DNA of 58,766 bases from assembly GCF_000006405.1 (NCBI RefSeq), contig NW_003205573.1:1170-59935 (forward strand), read 5' to 3'. The notes under the pieces were generated by a model, which saw nothing but the letters and a program-made list of their open reading frames with translations, had not been told where the DNA came from and made no database searches. The position numbers and the translations under genes are program-made. This document shows positions 33,400 through 48,380 of the stretch, one piece after another. The first letter of the stretch is position 1. Every line of letters begins with the position of its first letter. The stretch is from Perkinsus marinus ATCC 50983. Taxonomy: Eukaryota > Perkinsozoa > Perkinsida > Perkinsidae.

Positions 33400-34440
33400 G
33401 TGTACTCACCCAAACTGGGTGTAAGCACCCCCGTAAACTCCAGGGCCTGGACTAGGGTCTAAGGAGTAGACATGTACCCAGCTATAACTACGCACTACTA
33501 CCTTTTTTCACTGACCTTCGTCGTTGGCGTATGGTAAACTGTGGTGCCGTCGAGCCGTAGCCTACATTAGACCACGTTGAAGGGTCGCCACATACAACGT
33601 TACTACTCGTCTTTGGTCCTATAGAAGTCCCCACCTCGTACGAACCAGGACCTGGTCCCCGGGCTGAGTCAGCTCCCGAGCGGCGGGCAGAAGCGACCGA
33701 TGACCCAATGGGAGGCCTACATGATAGAACTGACGATGCCGTGGAAAGACTGTAATCATACTACCTCCGGGAGGTCCCAAATCCCCAGCTTGGTGCAGCC
33801 TCATGACCAGACACCGTACAGGACGACACAGAGGAGTAACTGGCAGTCTAGTCATACCACAATGACACCAACCTAAGATGAGCCCTACTGCCCAGGGCCA
33901 GGTTCAGGCCACCGAGGGAATCGAGAATCATCCGGCTTAGACCCAGTAGAGTAACTATGAGCAACGATGATACCATTGTCCGTAGCTATCCAGTGGGAGT
34001 ACCTTGGTCCCCCTAGAGAGCGTGTCACACTGTAAGACCCTGGCCCAGGGGAATCAGTTTTCTTATCAACGATGGAGGTCCTAGTAGCTCTACCAAACGC
34101 GTACCTATACGACTTGTGCTGACGGCCCAGGCCTCTTTTTCAATACTGTGCGGCCGACGACCCTTCAGAATTCCTAGGAGTGTATGCCCCTGGTCCGGGT
34201 ATGACAGTTTCAGCCTTCTTACGACTGAGCTGATCTCTAGAAGCGGTACCAAAGACGAACCGCGGTGATGTCAAGTATCTGACCAAGGCTGTCGCGGTCT
34301 CCTCAACGGGCTCCTCCGAGTCGGCTCCTCCGACCTGCCATCCGCCCTGATGCTTTCTCGCTGGCATACGCCCCAGGGCCCGGGATCTTGTTGGCCTCAG
34401 AGTTCACCAGGGAGGATGGGCCTCGGCCCTAAACAATGAA
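33400..34440 (-). CDS. PG-rich-repeat (SHIPPO/STPGR) flagellar protein
   Basis: Members of this family (ODF3/CIMAP) bind axonemal microtubules. The minus strand repeatedly encodes the PGPGxY signature: KIPGPGAYAS near 34.38 kb, ETVIPGPGAYTPRNSEGSS near 34.18 kb, DSPGPGSYSVTRSLGGP near 34.04 kb, GPGPGSYEVG near 33.65 kb and DPSPGPGVYGGAYTQFG near 33.44 kb. The repeats are separated by short introns, so the frame changes. Start and stop are not fixed. The neighbouring SAS-6 and MORN5 genes also relate to centrioles and flagella. Confidence 0.7.
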
Positions 34441-34574
34441 ATCGATGCACATTTTGAGGAAATTCTCGTTGGCTTCGGTGACTTTCCACCCAAATCAATG
34501 CGTAAACTTCTAAAATCAGTTAGGAAACTCCTGACCTCAGCTGAGGGAAGCGAACATATATTCCTCCAACACTG
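34433..34574. mobile_element. hAT-like MITE, copy 7 (shortened)
   Basis: Left end CAATGAAATCGATGCACAT, right end CATATATTCCTCCAACACTG, with CCTCAGCTGAGG inside. It lacks part of the middle. The left end matches the fragment at 36140, suggesting a subfamily. Confidence 0.6.
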
Positions 34575-34762
34575 ATGAATTCACTCGGTCCATCGCTGCG
34601 GAAATCAATGAAGACCCCGTACTACGTTCATAGACCACTTAGGGGCCTTGCGAATGGACGAGAGGCCAGTCAGTAACGGATACGACGGTGAAGGAGGCGA
34701 CATTCAATTTAACGAGTAGCAAGTCTCCGTGCGAGACATTCGCATCTTGCTATTCTTACACC

Positions 34763-34785
34763 ATCTTACATTTCCTCAACGCGTC
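34763..34785. repeat. Family D core, context unresolved
   Basis: ATCTTACATTTCCTCAACGCG matches the complement of the family D intron core. The gene around it was not resolved, so it is not shown to be intronic. Confidence 0.5.
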
Positions 34786-35107
34786 TCCGTAGCCACCGTT
34801 CTGTAGTGGAGACTAACTACCTCAACAAGACACTAATCGGAGGAGGAGGAAATAGCCTATATACGAGCAGAGGGGATCATGATGAGCATGATGACAGTCT
34901 TAGTGGACGTTACGACGAGTGCGACTGTAATTACATGAATCTTATAAATAACGCATTCAACTTAGAAAAGAGCATATGCTGCTGTCTGAATCATACCACA
35001 CTTATCTAACATCATACGGGCAATGGCCACAGTCAGTAGCACCACCAGACATCATTATAGCAATCGTATACGGTGTCGGGGGATAGGCTGCCTCTGAAGG
35101 GCCCTGT

Positions 35108-37080
35108 CTACAGTCCATTACACGGAGCATGCACTCCATCTCCTCGTCGGATGAATACGGCCGGATACTGATGAGCTGTAGGTAGCGATTTATCTACCCA
35201 ACAGGGCTTCCCGCCGCACAGGGGCATGTGGGGATTCACCTCGGCAAGCGACAGTACACCATCACTATCATCTGATATATAGGAGATCCACGACGCCACT
35301 TCATCACACACCATCAAGCATTCACTAGTCGGTCTAAGACGGCGGAGTGATCAACGTAAAACTGCGGTACTTTACGCGTGCTTATATACGCTGCAAATGT
35401 CCCTGTAGTACATGGCGGCGAATGCCAACGAATCAGCTCGGGGAGACGCACCGCAAATAATTTCATCTTTTATCGGAGACCTTCACACGACAAAGTCGGT
35501 CACCAAAAAGACGGATAGCCGCCTCACTCCGAGTATTCAGAGTCTCCTGTTTTTCCCCGTTGATTCCTTTTATTTTCCCAAGGAGCGTCACCACACAACG
35601 GTGATACACCCCGATTAGCTAAGTCCCCAAGAGCCCCAGCGTACACAGGATTCCTACATACCGGGTTGCCCATCAGGCGTACATGTTCTAGTCGATTAAG
35701 ATTGAAAAACTCTCTCGGTAGATGCGTCAAGTTGTTCATCTCGAGAGCCAAGTGGCTGAGTCGATGGTTCGCCCGTAGGAACCCAGGATCCAGGCGTGTT
35801 AGGGAGTTGTAAGGAAGACTAAGTGACGTCAGCGACCGGAACGATTGATCGAATCGAGTTATGTTCTGATATGGGAGACTGAGGCCAGTGATGAAATGCA
35901 TATTATCCGATATCCAGTCGACCTCGTCATCATCAACCTAATACGACTTGAAGCGTTTGCTCAACAAATGAGAAACTCGCCCACTGAACAGTGCCAAAGT
36001 GCATTTGGCGTAGGGGAAATGACCACATATTCTACCCTGGGCCATTTATCCAGAACCTACGAGCAACATACGATGATGGAATGATGCCAATCTGATGGAA
36101 AAACGTTAAATATGAGTATCGTCGAAATCGTAACCAACGAGCAATGAAATCGATGCACATGGTCAACTACACCCATGCCGCTGCTGAATGGTGCCATGCT
36201 GCTGAGGCAGCGTGGAAGGACCACTCATTCACCCAGTGTGATGAATCATCTACGTCGGGATGCAAGTACTCCCAAGCACACGCTCCAGAACGGAATCTTG
36301 GCGTTCAAACAGATAGTGATGACCTCTGGCAAAGCGACGCATTTAGATGCCCCCTTCTCTTCGTCCACTGTATGTGTACGGCCCACCACCAATCGACAGT
36401 CGCAAGTATTCGGCTGAAGACAATACATATCGCACCCAATGGAGAAGGTGTCGAGTACCCCTAGGAATGGACGGACAGACCACCGGCACCAAGCCATAGG
36501 ATCGAAGCCAGGCCCACATGAAGTGCCAAATTGAGTCACCACCGTATAAATGACCACGAGCAATCCCAGTGCCCAGCAGCTGGCAAGGACTGTGATGAAC
36601 AACATAAGCCATGTAAACCTACTAGATGCCGGGAAACGACAGACTCTTGCTGACTTCGTCCCGACTTAGCTCGTTTAGACTTCCTCGAGAATCTGCCACC
36701 ACCCATAGTATGATGCGTGTCATACCACGTGAACGCCTCGCCAGCACTTGTCAATTTATCGATCTGACAGAGCTGAATGGCGCCGCCCATCCCACGCGGC
36801 AATACGACCATACTTGATAGAAATTCGTCATCACTGCCGCCAGAGGCAGCATAGTCGATAGAAAAACCTGCGTCGCTCCGCTCACGCTCGAGCGCCTCCT
36901 CGAAGAGCTTACTGTAAATCTATCGTGACGTAAAAGGTACCATCTCGCCGGGCGGAAGAACGAGGCAAAATTAGAGAGCCCCAATACCCAATCGAGAGCA
37001 TATCTGGGCATCAGGAAAGCGCCAGAAAGCTCTCTGATGTACCAGCGATCACCCAAAATCGATTGCAGTATCAAAAGCAA
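35108..37080 (-). CDS. Leucine-rich-repeat membrane protein (partly resolved)
   Basis: The exon at 35.52-35.90 kb reads LSLPYQNITRFDQSFRSLTS, LSLPYNSLTRLDPGFL, LALEMNNLTHLPREFFNL and VRLMGNPVCRNPVY: four LRR units with the LxxNxL pattern. Further upstream are a membrane segment (FITVLASCWALGLLVVIYTV near 36.55-36.6 kb) and cysteine-containing exons. Downstream, 35.11-35.32 kb reads SDDSDGVLSLAE, an EF-hand-like loop with Ser at position 1, which may be the 3' end or another gene. The exons are not joined reliably. Receptor-like or scaffold roles are both possible. Confidence 0.45.
36140..36172. mobile_element. Fragment of the hAT-like MITE
   Basis: CAATGAAATCGATGCACATG and GGTCAACTACACCCATG only. 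It is the same left end as the copy at 34433, without a right end. Confidence 0.45.
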
Positions 37081-37198
37081 TTGCCAACTTCACATTGGAG
37101 TGGTAGTACAACAGTGGAGCTGATAGCAGGTCAATGGATAGCAGGAAGGCATGGCTCATCAACAGCCGAGACGAGGCCACCTACAATGATGGTCTTAA

Positions 37199-37348
37199 TC
37201 AGCGAACTACATGCATCGGTTAACGTATGCAATTTCGAGGAAATTTTGGGAAAGTGCTGTGGGCTACTGGACATCTCTAGCCGAATTTGTATATAAACTC
37301 CTATAATTAGTGAGAAACTCAGCTGAGGAAAACGGACATTCAACACTG
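37199..37348. mobile_element. hAT-like MITE, copy 8 (diverged)
   Basis: GAACTACATGCATCGGTTAAC at the left and GAAAACGGACATTCAACACTG at the right, with CTATAATTAGTGAG and ACTCAGCTGAGG inside. The left terminal repeat is missing. Confidence 0.55.
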
Positions 37349-37499
37349 TCCTTGGTCATCACGAAAAAGGGCCAACAAGAGTTCACCTGAGTCCTTCCTC
37401 CGAGAGATAAGACGTCTACACCTCCCAGCTCCAGCCATGCCAAACTCTGTATTATAATATCAACCACTTGGCTCAGAATATACCTACGTTGAAAGGCAG

Positions 37500-38120
37500 C
37501 TCTGGCTGAGGACTCCTATAGGAATGTGGTCATGTGGTAGGTGAGGGTTCTGTTTAGTCAACGAGATGCCCCATACTCGAGCTGTCATACACTACGCGCC
37601 ATCTAGAGACCGAAATTACGTGTGCAGAGGTAACTTTTTCTACAGAGCAATTTTCAAGCTGAAATTCTGAAAATGAGCCCACTTATATACTTGTACATGT
37701 AGTAAACGCTAAACCAGCTAGTCAGCCAAGGGCTTCAGATCGAATCACGATAGCGCCTCATCCACCATATCAGACGCTACGAACGTGTAGTCAGGCTTCA
37801 TTGATTACGAGGCGAGTCTAGACGCTCCACGTGAAATCAGAATGCCCAGAGAAAAGAGGCACCTCTTCCCCGACCGACCTTTTCCAAAACCAGGAGCTGC
37901 GATAGTCGAGGTAGATCTTGGTAGTCCGTACGAGTGCACGAAATGGCTGCACTATGCAATCCAATCTCATGTAAGTGCGACGAGATACCCTCGCTGGCTG
38001 TGGGATGAATGAGAGCAGCGCCCTCGACACTGAGTGGACTGAGAAAATAAAGCAATGATGAGCACAGTGATGCGTCCCAACGAGATCGCGCGCAACAAAC
38101 TGATGATGATGGTGATTGCC
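37500..38120. other. No supported gene
   Basis: Short open stretches occur on both strands (one Ser-rich and aromatic on minus near 37.8-38.05 kb), but none shows a recognisable domain or clear splice partners. Confidence 0.3.
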
Positions 38121-38125
38121 ATTTT

Positions 38126-38283
38126 AGGGATATATGTTCGCTTACCCTAGCTGGGCTCAGGAGTTAACTCAATTTTACATACGAACTCCCGTATAAGTGG
38201 GCATAAACCGGCGCTAATTCCGCAAAATTTCTTCATAATTTTCATTTCGTCACCAACACAGGTAGTCAAATTTCACCACACTG
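38126..38283. mobile_element. hAT-like MITE, copy 9 (opposite orientation, diverged)
   Basis: GATATATGTTCGCTTACCCTAGC at the left; CACCAACACAGGTAGTC and ATTTCACCACACTG at the right. The order matches copies 1 and 2. Confidence 0.55.
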
Positions 38284-38297
38284 ATTACTGCAACGCT

Positions 38298-38871
38298 CTA
38301 TAAACTCCCCATACTGCGATATCCATGAAAACCTGACCTTGCTGTAGCGGTAGGACGAACACTTGCTGAAAAACTCGAGTCAGCGCCCAAATGCAGAGCA
38401 CAGTATAGACCACACAGTAACTGGGAAAATACCAAGTCAACTTCATATAAACTAGAGTCATCACCTGAGACCAGAAAATGTGATTTCAACACATCCCTCG
38501 AGGCCATCGCTGAGAGCGTCCTCTGTGAGTTGGAAGTATGATGGTACTCTGGACGAATACAATTCCCCCAAACCAGAGGCTCCCCTCTCTCACCTCGGAC
38601 TGCCAGCAGCAACAAGCTGGGAGGCAGCATATATACCCGACAGAGCACAAGCCAGCATTTGCCCGACAACCATAAACAGATGAACTAGCGGCCTGGTGAC
38701 CAACGCCCCCAAGATCTTCGCTAGCTTTTCCTTCCAAGTGAGTTTTAGAGGTATCCTAGGAAAGCCTTTGGTGAGATCGAAATGTACATCAGCCAATGAT
38801 AACGTTGGTGTGAGCGACTCCACCACTTCGGAATGTTCCTCAGACCTGAAGACTTCCCATATCAACAGCAA
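38298..38871 (-). CDS. Unknown membrane protein
   Basis: Minus-strand exons read LADVHFDLTKGFPRIPLKLT and WKEKLAKILGALVTRPLVHL, then FMVVGQMLACALSGIYAASQ, one clear hydrophobic helix preceded by a basic amphipathic part. A later piece reads VDLVFSQLLCGLYCALHLGA and FSASVRPTATARSGFHGYRS before a stop near 38298. No family recognised; a frame change between the parts suggests an intron near 38.6 kb. Confidence 0.4.
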
Positions 38872-39149
38872 CGATCATGGGTAGTCGCCACATCAAGGTG
38901 CTTGGTTGTGTCACCAATTGGTGAGGAGTGTCCCCAAAGGGTGATGAGAGAACCGCTGAGCTCGTACTGCCCGTAATGGTCATTTTATGGTGATATTCGC
39001 CGATACACGGTAGTCAGTAGCAAAACGATTAAAAATAGACCTTACAACACAACAGACCAGGACCGTAGTGTGAGACCAGCCATGCTATAATAATGCGGCT
39101 ATTTTCTCCGAGATGTCAATAATGCGTGCTTTGATCTAATTATCTCAAG

Positions 39150-42729
<3,580 letters not shown>

Positions 42730-43132
42730 TATGAATGCCAGCCTTAAATAGGGAAGTGTTGCCGAGTTCATATTGTGCACAGTCAGTGCATCGCTCCGCT
42801 CAAATTTCGGCGCACGTTTGCCATATCGATCTTTTAAAATTCGCAACGTTAGGGATAGCCGACTGACGGATTCATAATATGTTGAATACAAGCACCTTGT
42901 TTACCCATCCTGCATTGCGTTTGAGGTTCACATTAATCATGGGGCGATGCGTCACTCGCGACGAAATTGAGGGAGTTGTTGAAAGGCATCAGGTTGTCAC
43001 AGGAGTAGTTTAGCACCTGTCTTCGCCCTCTGCCGTATCGGTGGACTCATTTTCAGGGGTATTTTAATCTGTTGTTATGAGTAGAAGAGATAGTAATATA
43101 AACAGCAACAACGACAACTCGGGAGTGGCCCC
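42730..43132. promoter_or_regulatory. Divergent promoter interval between SAS-6 and PAN3
   Basis: About 400 bp between two head-to-head starts. It contains one family B word (ATCGCTCCGCTC near 42788) and one family C word (GTCACTCGCGACGAAATT near 42951, sense for SAS-6). These could mark 5'-UTR introns of SAS-6. No TATA-like box stands out. Confidence 0.4.
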
Positions 43133-46100
43133 ATGCCGCAACTGGACGTACTTGGGAAAGTGGTAGTACGGGAAGTGACCTACTTTGTATCTTGCCAGAG
43201 TCGACCTAGGATACTCTCCTCAGTGAGTTCGGGGACTCCTGTACCTACGCCCATCACTCTCCCAATCGATCTGCTACGGGTCGGCCGGCCCATCCCAGCG
43301 GCCATCAGAGCACCACCACCACTGCCCGCAAGCCGACGCCATCCTCGGGAGCCTCCAGACGGAGGAAGAGCAGTGGTATCATATACTGTTATTGAATACC
43401 GTAACTCGCCGAATTCAGGTGGTAGTAGCACTGCTGGCAGTGGCTCGGCTACTGCTAGGCCCAAGACTGTTCTCACTAGGAAGAGAGAGGGCAAGGACGT
43501 GATCATAAACCCGGGTCGATCGACATCCCTTGAATCTGTTTCTCCTCAGTCTGCCGCATCACCACCACCCGAGTATGCCAAAGGGACTCTATCTCCACTC
43601 TCACGATCAGCATTCCCCGAGTAGGAGGCAAGGGAGGGGCGGCTGAGGCGCGTTGGAGGGAATCTTTGGGTATCTTTCAGGTTACCCCCGAGCAGTAGTG
43701 CGTTGGAGAAGGCAGCAAGTGAGTCATGGGTTATGAGTTAGGATTTGACAGAGGTGTGGTATTAATACATAATAAGATCATCTTTAATCACCTATCTAGA
43801 ACGTATACGATCCCTGCGTGGCAGTAGCAAGCCGATGGAGCCAGGTTCGGGTTCAGGTTCACCTCCCCCACCTTCTCGGACCTCAGCTAAGCAGCCTGCC
43901 CCCCGTGCCCCATGCTGGGGTCCACCCCCTACTCCGCTGCCTCCGTCTACTACCGGTCTAGCATCATCAGTCTGGGGCCCACCACCGGGAATGCCCCCAC
44001 CTCCCCCTCCTCCTCCCGGGCCCCCACCAGCCGTACCTAAAATGTCATCAAAGTAGTAGTAGTTACAGTGAACGGATGGGGAATGGTAGCAATGCATATC
44101 ATAGGTCCAGCCAAGGCACAGGTGCTGCTGTTACTGGTAGTAGTAGTAGTAGCAATAACAGAAATGCTGCAATGGTGATAGGAGGGGATGGGACTCCGCA
44201 AAGTGCCGCACAGACGATGGACTCGCCACCGAGGGCTACAGGAGGGTAGTGGGGTGATGGTCATACTTTTCAATTGGAATTGGCTATAGTCAATGTGGGA
44301 AATTCGACTCGGTGTGGTATCATATTTCCCCGGCGTGAAATTTTACGACGCTCTTCGTTTCGCGTTCTTTCGTCCTGCGAAATGCATTGCATCGCGGACT
44401 AGCCGTGGGACAGGTGGAATATACATTTGGTTGGATGACTGAGATCAGTACATTGCAGTTCCCCCAACCGTCCCCCTCCGCTCTCCTCATCAACGTCCTC
44501 CTCTGGGCCACCTCCCTTTGTATTGCCATCATCAGCGGTGGGTAAAGGCATGAGGCCCCCTAGTGGCAGGGTTCCGAGGTCGCCCATCCCACCGATCGAG
44601 AAGCCCGCGCCCCTGCCTCCCTACATGTTGGAGCGCCCACCACCACATGCCACTTCGTTAAGTGCCGACCCAGTAGGCGGAGCGAAGCGATGAGTATTTG
44701 TTATTATCACTCGTGTGATCCTCAGACTATACGGAAGGAATTGCAGATGCACCGTGTGAATACCGTGCTTTCTAACAGAGACTATCCTGTTGATTCCAAC
44801 ATGCCTGCTGGTAAGATTGTCGGAATATTTCACTCCACCACAATCGTTGGGCCTGATAACCATCTTGAATCGATAGTTATAAGACTGCTAGGGTGGAAAG
44901 TAGCGAAAACAGCTTTTTTTATGAAAGCTATATGGGAGTTATGATAGAAAAAAGCATAACGTGTTGTTGGCTTGGGCGGATGTGCATCGATTTTTGCATT
45001 GTTGCTTCCGTGTAGTTCCCGATTTCGTCCAGAATAAGTATCATACATTATTATCATTACCGGAGGGAGGTAGCAATACTCGACAAGCTGTAATCACGGC
45101 TTCCGCTCCTGCTGTTGAGGGCCAGACGAAGGTCGGCAGTAGCAGCAGTAGCAGTAGTAGTAATGTTGGCAATGGCTCTTACTTTGGATACCAGTACAAG
45201 ACCTATTTCTATAAGGCTCTCTCTGTCGCGGTAGGGAGGGGTGCACTGTTGGGGTCATTTTCATCTGCATCATGGTTTTCGCGCTGACGTGCGATCTGGT
45301 ACTTGCTGTGTTGTGGTCGTGTGTAGGACTCCTATGTCTATTGCCTATGTCGAGTTGATGGGTTCAGCCTGAGCAACTTTGACTTGGTCACAGAGGCTGT
45401 TAGAACGTGGAGCGCCATTGTAGGTTGCCGACTTGATGTCGTAGACACTTGTGCTGTTATTCAGCACCATCCATGTATAGTACCCTTACGGCAAGCCTTC
45501 GGGACGAGGGATTTTATTGAAGCTGAGAACCCTAGTCAAGATGGAGGGTCCTTGGTAGGGTATCGCTCCGCTAGTGAAGTGGTGACAGGTCGTCTTGTTA
45601 GGTTTATGTGTATGATTATATACCCTCGGTGGCGACACTGCAGTCGGTATTCATAGACTCGCCTACGCTTAAACAGAATGGGATTGGGGGAATACCTGAA
45701 CATGTTATATGGGTGGGTGCGGGGATGGAACTCGGGGTCTCGCGGTAGCCTGCGCTGAGTTATACCGTTAAGCCACGTTGGATGGTTGTGTGATGTTGCA
45801 GGACGTACTGAGCCAGCTTATCATGTGTCTCAAGTACATTCACAGTCATGGCCTCTCTGCGAAAGTCATCCATCCAACGAAGGTGACCACTTGCCTGTTC
45901 GAGGATCGGTATGGCCAAGTTGAGTCCCGTCAGATTCTGGTAACCGACACCGCCTTTCTCTACCCACCACGGGTCTACTTGAACTGTGTGGGTCTATTGG
46001 ATGCCTTGGCACAGGAGTCAGTGAGTGCCCACCTCCAACGATGGCTTTGTCTTATGCTCTCTATCGATACAGCCACCTACTAGAAACGGCCTAGCGCCGC

Positions 46101-47214
46101 CGACAGCATGGGTGGCCTCCTCTCGGACCACCACTGGCCAGGCGCCACAACAGCAGCAGCAGCAGCAGAGCTCGATAGCGCATCAACAGCAGAAAGATCT
46201 TATATGTTTGGGTCGCCTTATTCTGTCTATGGCCACTGGTGAGGATTGTAACTCATGTGCTTCAACATTGCATTTTAGGGCGTAGTGATAATGCACTGAA
46301 GATTCCCGAGGAGATGGACGCCTCTAATGGGGTGGGTTTCATGGCAAACCCGACCTATTCGGATGATTTGAAGTCGTTGGCTCAAATTCTTCTCACTCAA
46401 GTGAAGGATTTGTCCAACTACCCCACTTCGGAACAACTGGCTTTCAAATACTGCAATCACATTGTCAACAAGGTGAGCTCTGCGGGAATTCACTCGGAAT
46501 ACCATATCGGTTTTTTTAGTTCGAAACCTCCTTATTCACTACGGACATGCTCCTGAACGAATTCAAACTGGAGGTGGACAACTCGAGAATGCTCAAACTG
46601 CTTATCAAGCTATGTAAGGAGTAAACGTTGAGGAAACGCAAGATTTTGCAAGATTGCAAGATTGTTGTGTATTAGGCACCATTGCTTATTGCTATCCCAT
46701 GAACTACAGTGGCAGTCTACCTTCTANNNNNNNNNNNNNNNNNNNNNNNNNNNNNNNNNNNNNNNNNNNNNNNNNNNNNNNNNNNNNNNNNNNNNNNNNN
46801 NNNNNNNNNNNNNNNNNNNNNNNNNNTAGTTTTCAGGATGGTGCTGATTGTGTGCTGGCCACGTTTGGCGACATCAAGCGGTCTGTGGATGGCTCATTTA
46901 GGGACTTGGTTCTAGAGTCCACAGATGCAGTGCAAGCCTCGGCAGGCTTGAGGGCGGTGTCCCACACGGGTCACCATGGTCATCATGGTCATCCTCATCA
47001 TCATCATCAGCACACTTCCAGTAGCAGCAGCAGTGGTTTGATGAGGTCTACAACGGGCCCGCCTGTGATGGGAGGGGAGAGTGGCCCCACTCTGATGGAA
47101 GGAGGAGACGGCAGTACGGGTGAGCATGCCGCAAGGACGGCAGCAGATGGTGTACGCGTTCCCTTCTCAGGATCCCAACCGCGATCTGGCACTCCTCAGA
47201 GGATGCCTAGATAG
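43133..47214 (+). CDS. PAN3: PAN3, regulatory subunit of the PAN2-PAN3 poly(A) nuclease
   Basis: PAN3 has an inactive kinase-like fold, binds poly(A)-binding protein and recruits PAN2. A Pro/Ser-rich N-terminal part (43.1-44.05 kb, with a polyproline run) is followed by TIRKELQMHRVNTVLSNRDY, SYFGYQYKTYFYKALS (family FGYxxxxYKAxS) and IVPLRQAFGTRDF. Next are SL/VYVYDYIPSVATLQ, PEHVIW/DVLSQLIMCLKYIHSHG, VIHPTKV, LICLGRLILSMAT, YSDDLKSLAQILL and DMLLNEFKLEVDNSRMLKLL. After the gap, CVLATFGDIKRSVDGSFRDL matches the final PAN3 helix; a His/Ser/Gly-rich tail follows. Glutamine and histidine runs come from CAG and CAT repeats. Introns include families A, B and D. The start and the extreme C-terminus are uncertain. 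Confidence 0.82.
44673..44725 (+). repeat. Family B intron in PAN3 (reverse core)
   Basis: 53 bp, GTAGGCGGAGCGAAGCGATG...ATCCTCAG. The core GGCGGAGCGAAGCGA is the complement of the usual family B word, so the element occurs in both orientations. Confidence 0.7.
45555..45601 (+). repeat. Family B intron in PAN3
   Basis: 47 bp, GTAGGGTATCGCTCCGCTAG...TTGTTAG. It splits the conserved PAN3 string SL/VYVYDYIP in phase 0. Confidence 0.8.
45713..45801 (+). repeat. PAN3 intron containing a full-length antisense tRNA-like relic
   Basis: 89 bp, GTGGGTGCGGGG...ATGTTGCAG, between PEHVIW and DVLSQLIM. On the minus strand it carries an A-box-like TGGCTTAACGG, then CGCAGGCTACCGCG as a degenerate anticodon arm, and the B-box-like GAGTTCCATCC. 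The acceptor ends do not pair, so this is a relic rather than a working tRNA. Confidence 0.75.
46614..46675 (+). repeat. Family D intron in PAN3
   Basis: 62 bp, GTAAGGAGTAAACGTTGAGG...GTGTATTAG, containing CGTTGAGGAAACGCAAGATT followed by two further CAAGATT copies. It follows the exon MLKLLIKL. Confidence 0.75.
46727..46826. other. Assembly gap of 100 N
   Basis: Exactly 100 unknown bases within PAN3, between the coiled-coil end and the C-terminal knob. Confidence 0.98.
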
Positions 47215-48100
47215 TAGTGATGATGAATATTCGATATGCATTTATAATATTTGGGATAGTGCTACCGCTCCATCATCATCATTGGCGAGGATGATGGTGG
47301 TGGCATTGATGACAATGCTTGGGATCTGACGAAGCCCTTGTGTACCATAACTTCTCCATATCATCATCTTGGGGACGTCGTGGCATCACTCGCAAGACCC
47401 TCGCGGGCAGACTACAATGAGTAAAATAGAATTGATAACCATTGAAAGTGTTTTCTATAGTGGAGGAGTTGGGTTGCATGCCAAGGAGGGGGTGGAGAAC
47501 AGCATTTGGTGTTGACTGTTGCATCGGACGAGTATAATGTCCTTCAACTGTTCTAACATCTCGAGGTGTCCTACGATATGTTAGAAGTGCAGGCCTTAGG
47601 GGTTGATTGGTAGGGCCGACGATGAGGAGTAGAGATGCTGTGAATGAGGAATGCGTATGTCGATTACCAATGCTAGTGGAGCTTTATACTACTAATATGG
47701 CAGAGGCTCGGTAGAATAGGTATATGCGAAGTTCCAAGGTCTTATCCAGTACTACTGAATCTAATCATCAGCTGCGCACTGTTGTACTTCCAAAGTCCCC
47801 TCAGCAGCAGCTCAGCTCAAGCGGTGCAGTGAGCGAAGGAGATGCCAAGCCGTCGGGGGAAGACCCTCCACCTGCTAACGTACACTACTGATAATGATGT
47901 TCTACCGTTGGAGTTGGGTTCTCCAGCCTAGCATTGCGCAAGTAGTTTTCACCCCAAGATGCTACGTAATGGCGGTGGCCACACAGCGGGCCCTACTACC
48001 TCCTCGTCATCATCCTATGCAGCTCGGGGAGAGGCATGCTTCCAGAGAATGGATAAATGCAATGCTGAAGTGCTGGCACTACTGTAGGTTTGGTTGCATC
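47215..48100 (+). other. Unassigned plus-strand exons
   Basis: Two stretches look coding: IGEDDGGGIDDNAWDLTKPL and YHHLGDVVASLARPSRADYN at about 47280-47420, and KVLSSTTESNHQLRTVVLPK with QQQLSSSGAVSEGDAKPSGE at about 47730-47890, ending at a stop. They may be further PAN3 C-terminal exons or a separate small gene. No domain recognised. Confidence 0.35.
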
Positions 48101-48315
48101 ACCCGAGGGAAGTATTATTCACTGTGTTCACTCACTTCGACGTTGTTCCGCGTGAGCAAAGTTTACAAGCTTACCCCCACAAGGGGACGTCGGGAATGAT
48201 AGGTTTCGGCCGACATCGTCTGGTCAAGTATGGGCAATCACATGCTAATTGTATATGCGAAGTTCTAGATCGACTCTGATAAATCTCGGGGAATATTCTT
48301 TCACGTTTGCATGCC

Positions 48316-48366
48316 AAACTGCCACACACTATATATCACAGACTGTGATATAGTGCGTGTCAGTTT
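48316..48366. repeat. Near-perfect hairpin upstream of the TRAPPC3 core exon
   Basis: Left arm AAACTGCCACACACTATA continues TATCACAG. Right arm CTGTGATATAGTGCG continues TGTCAGTTT. The arms are about 24-26 nt with very few mismatches and a 1-3 nt loop. It lies 18 bp or so before the exon that starts at about 48381. Confidence 0.85.
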
Positions 48367-48380
48367 GATAATCACATTGT

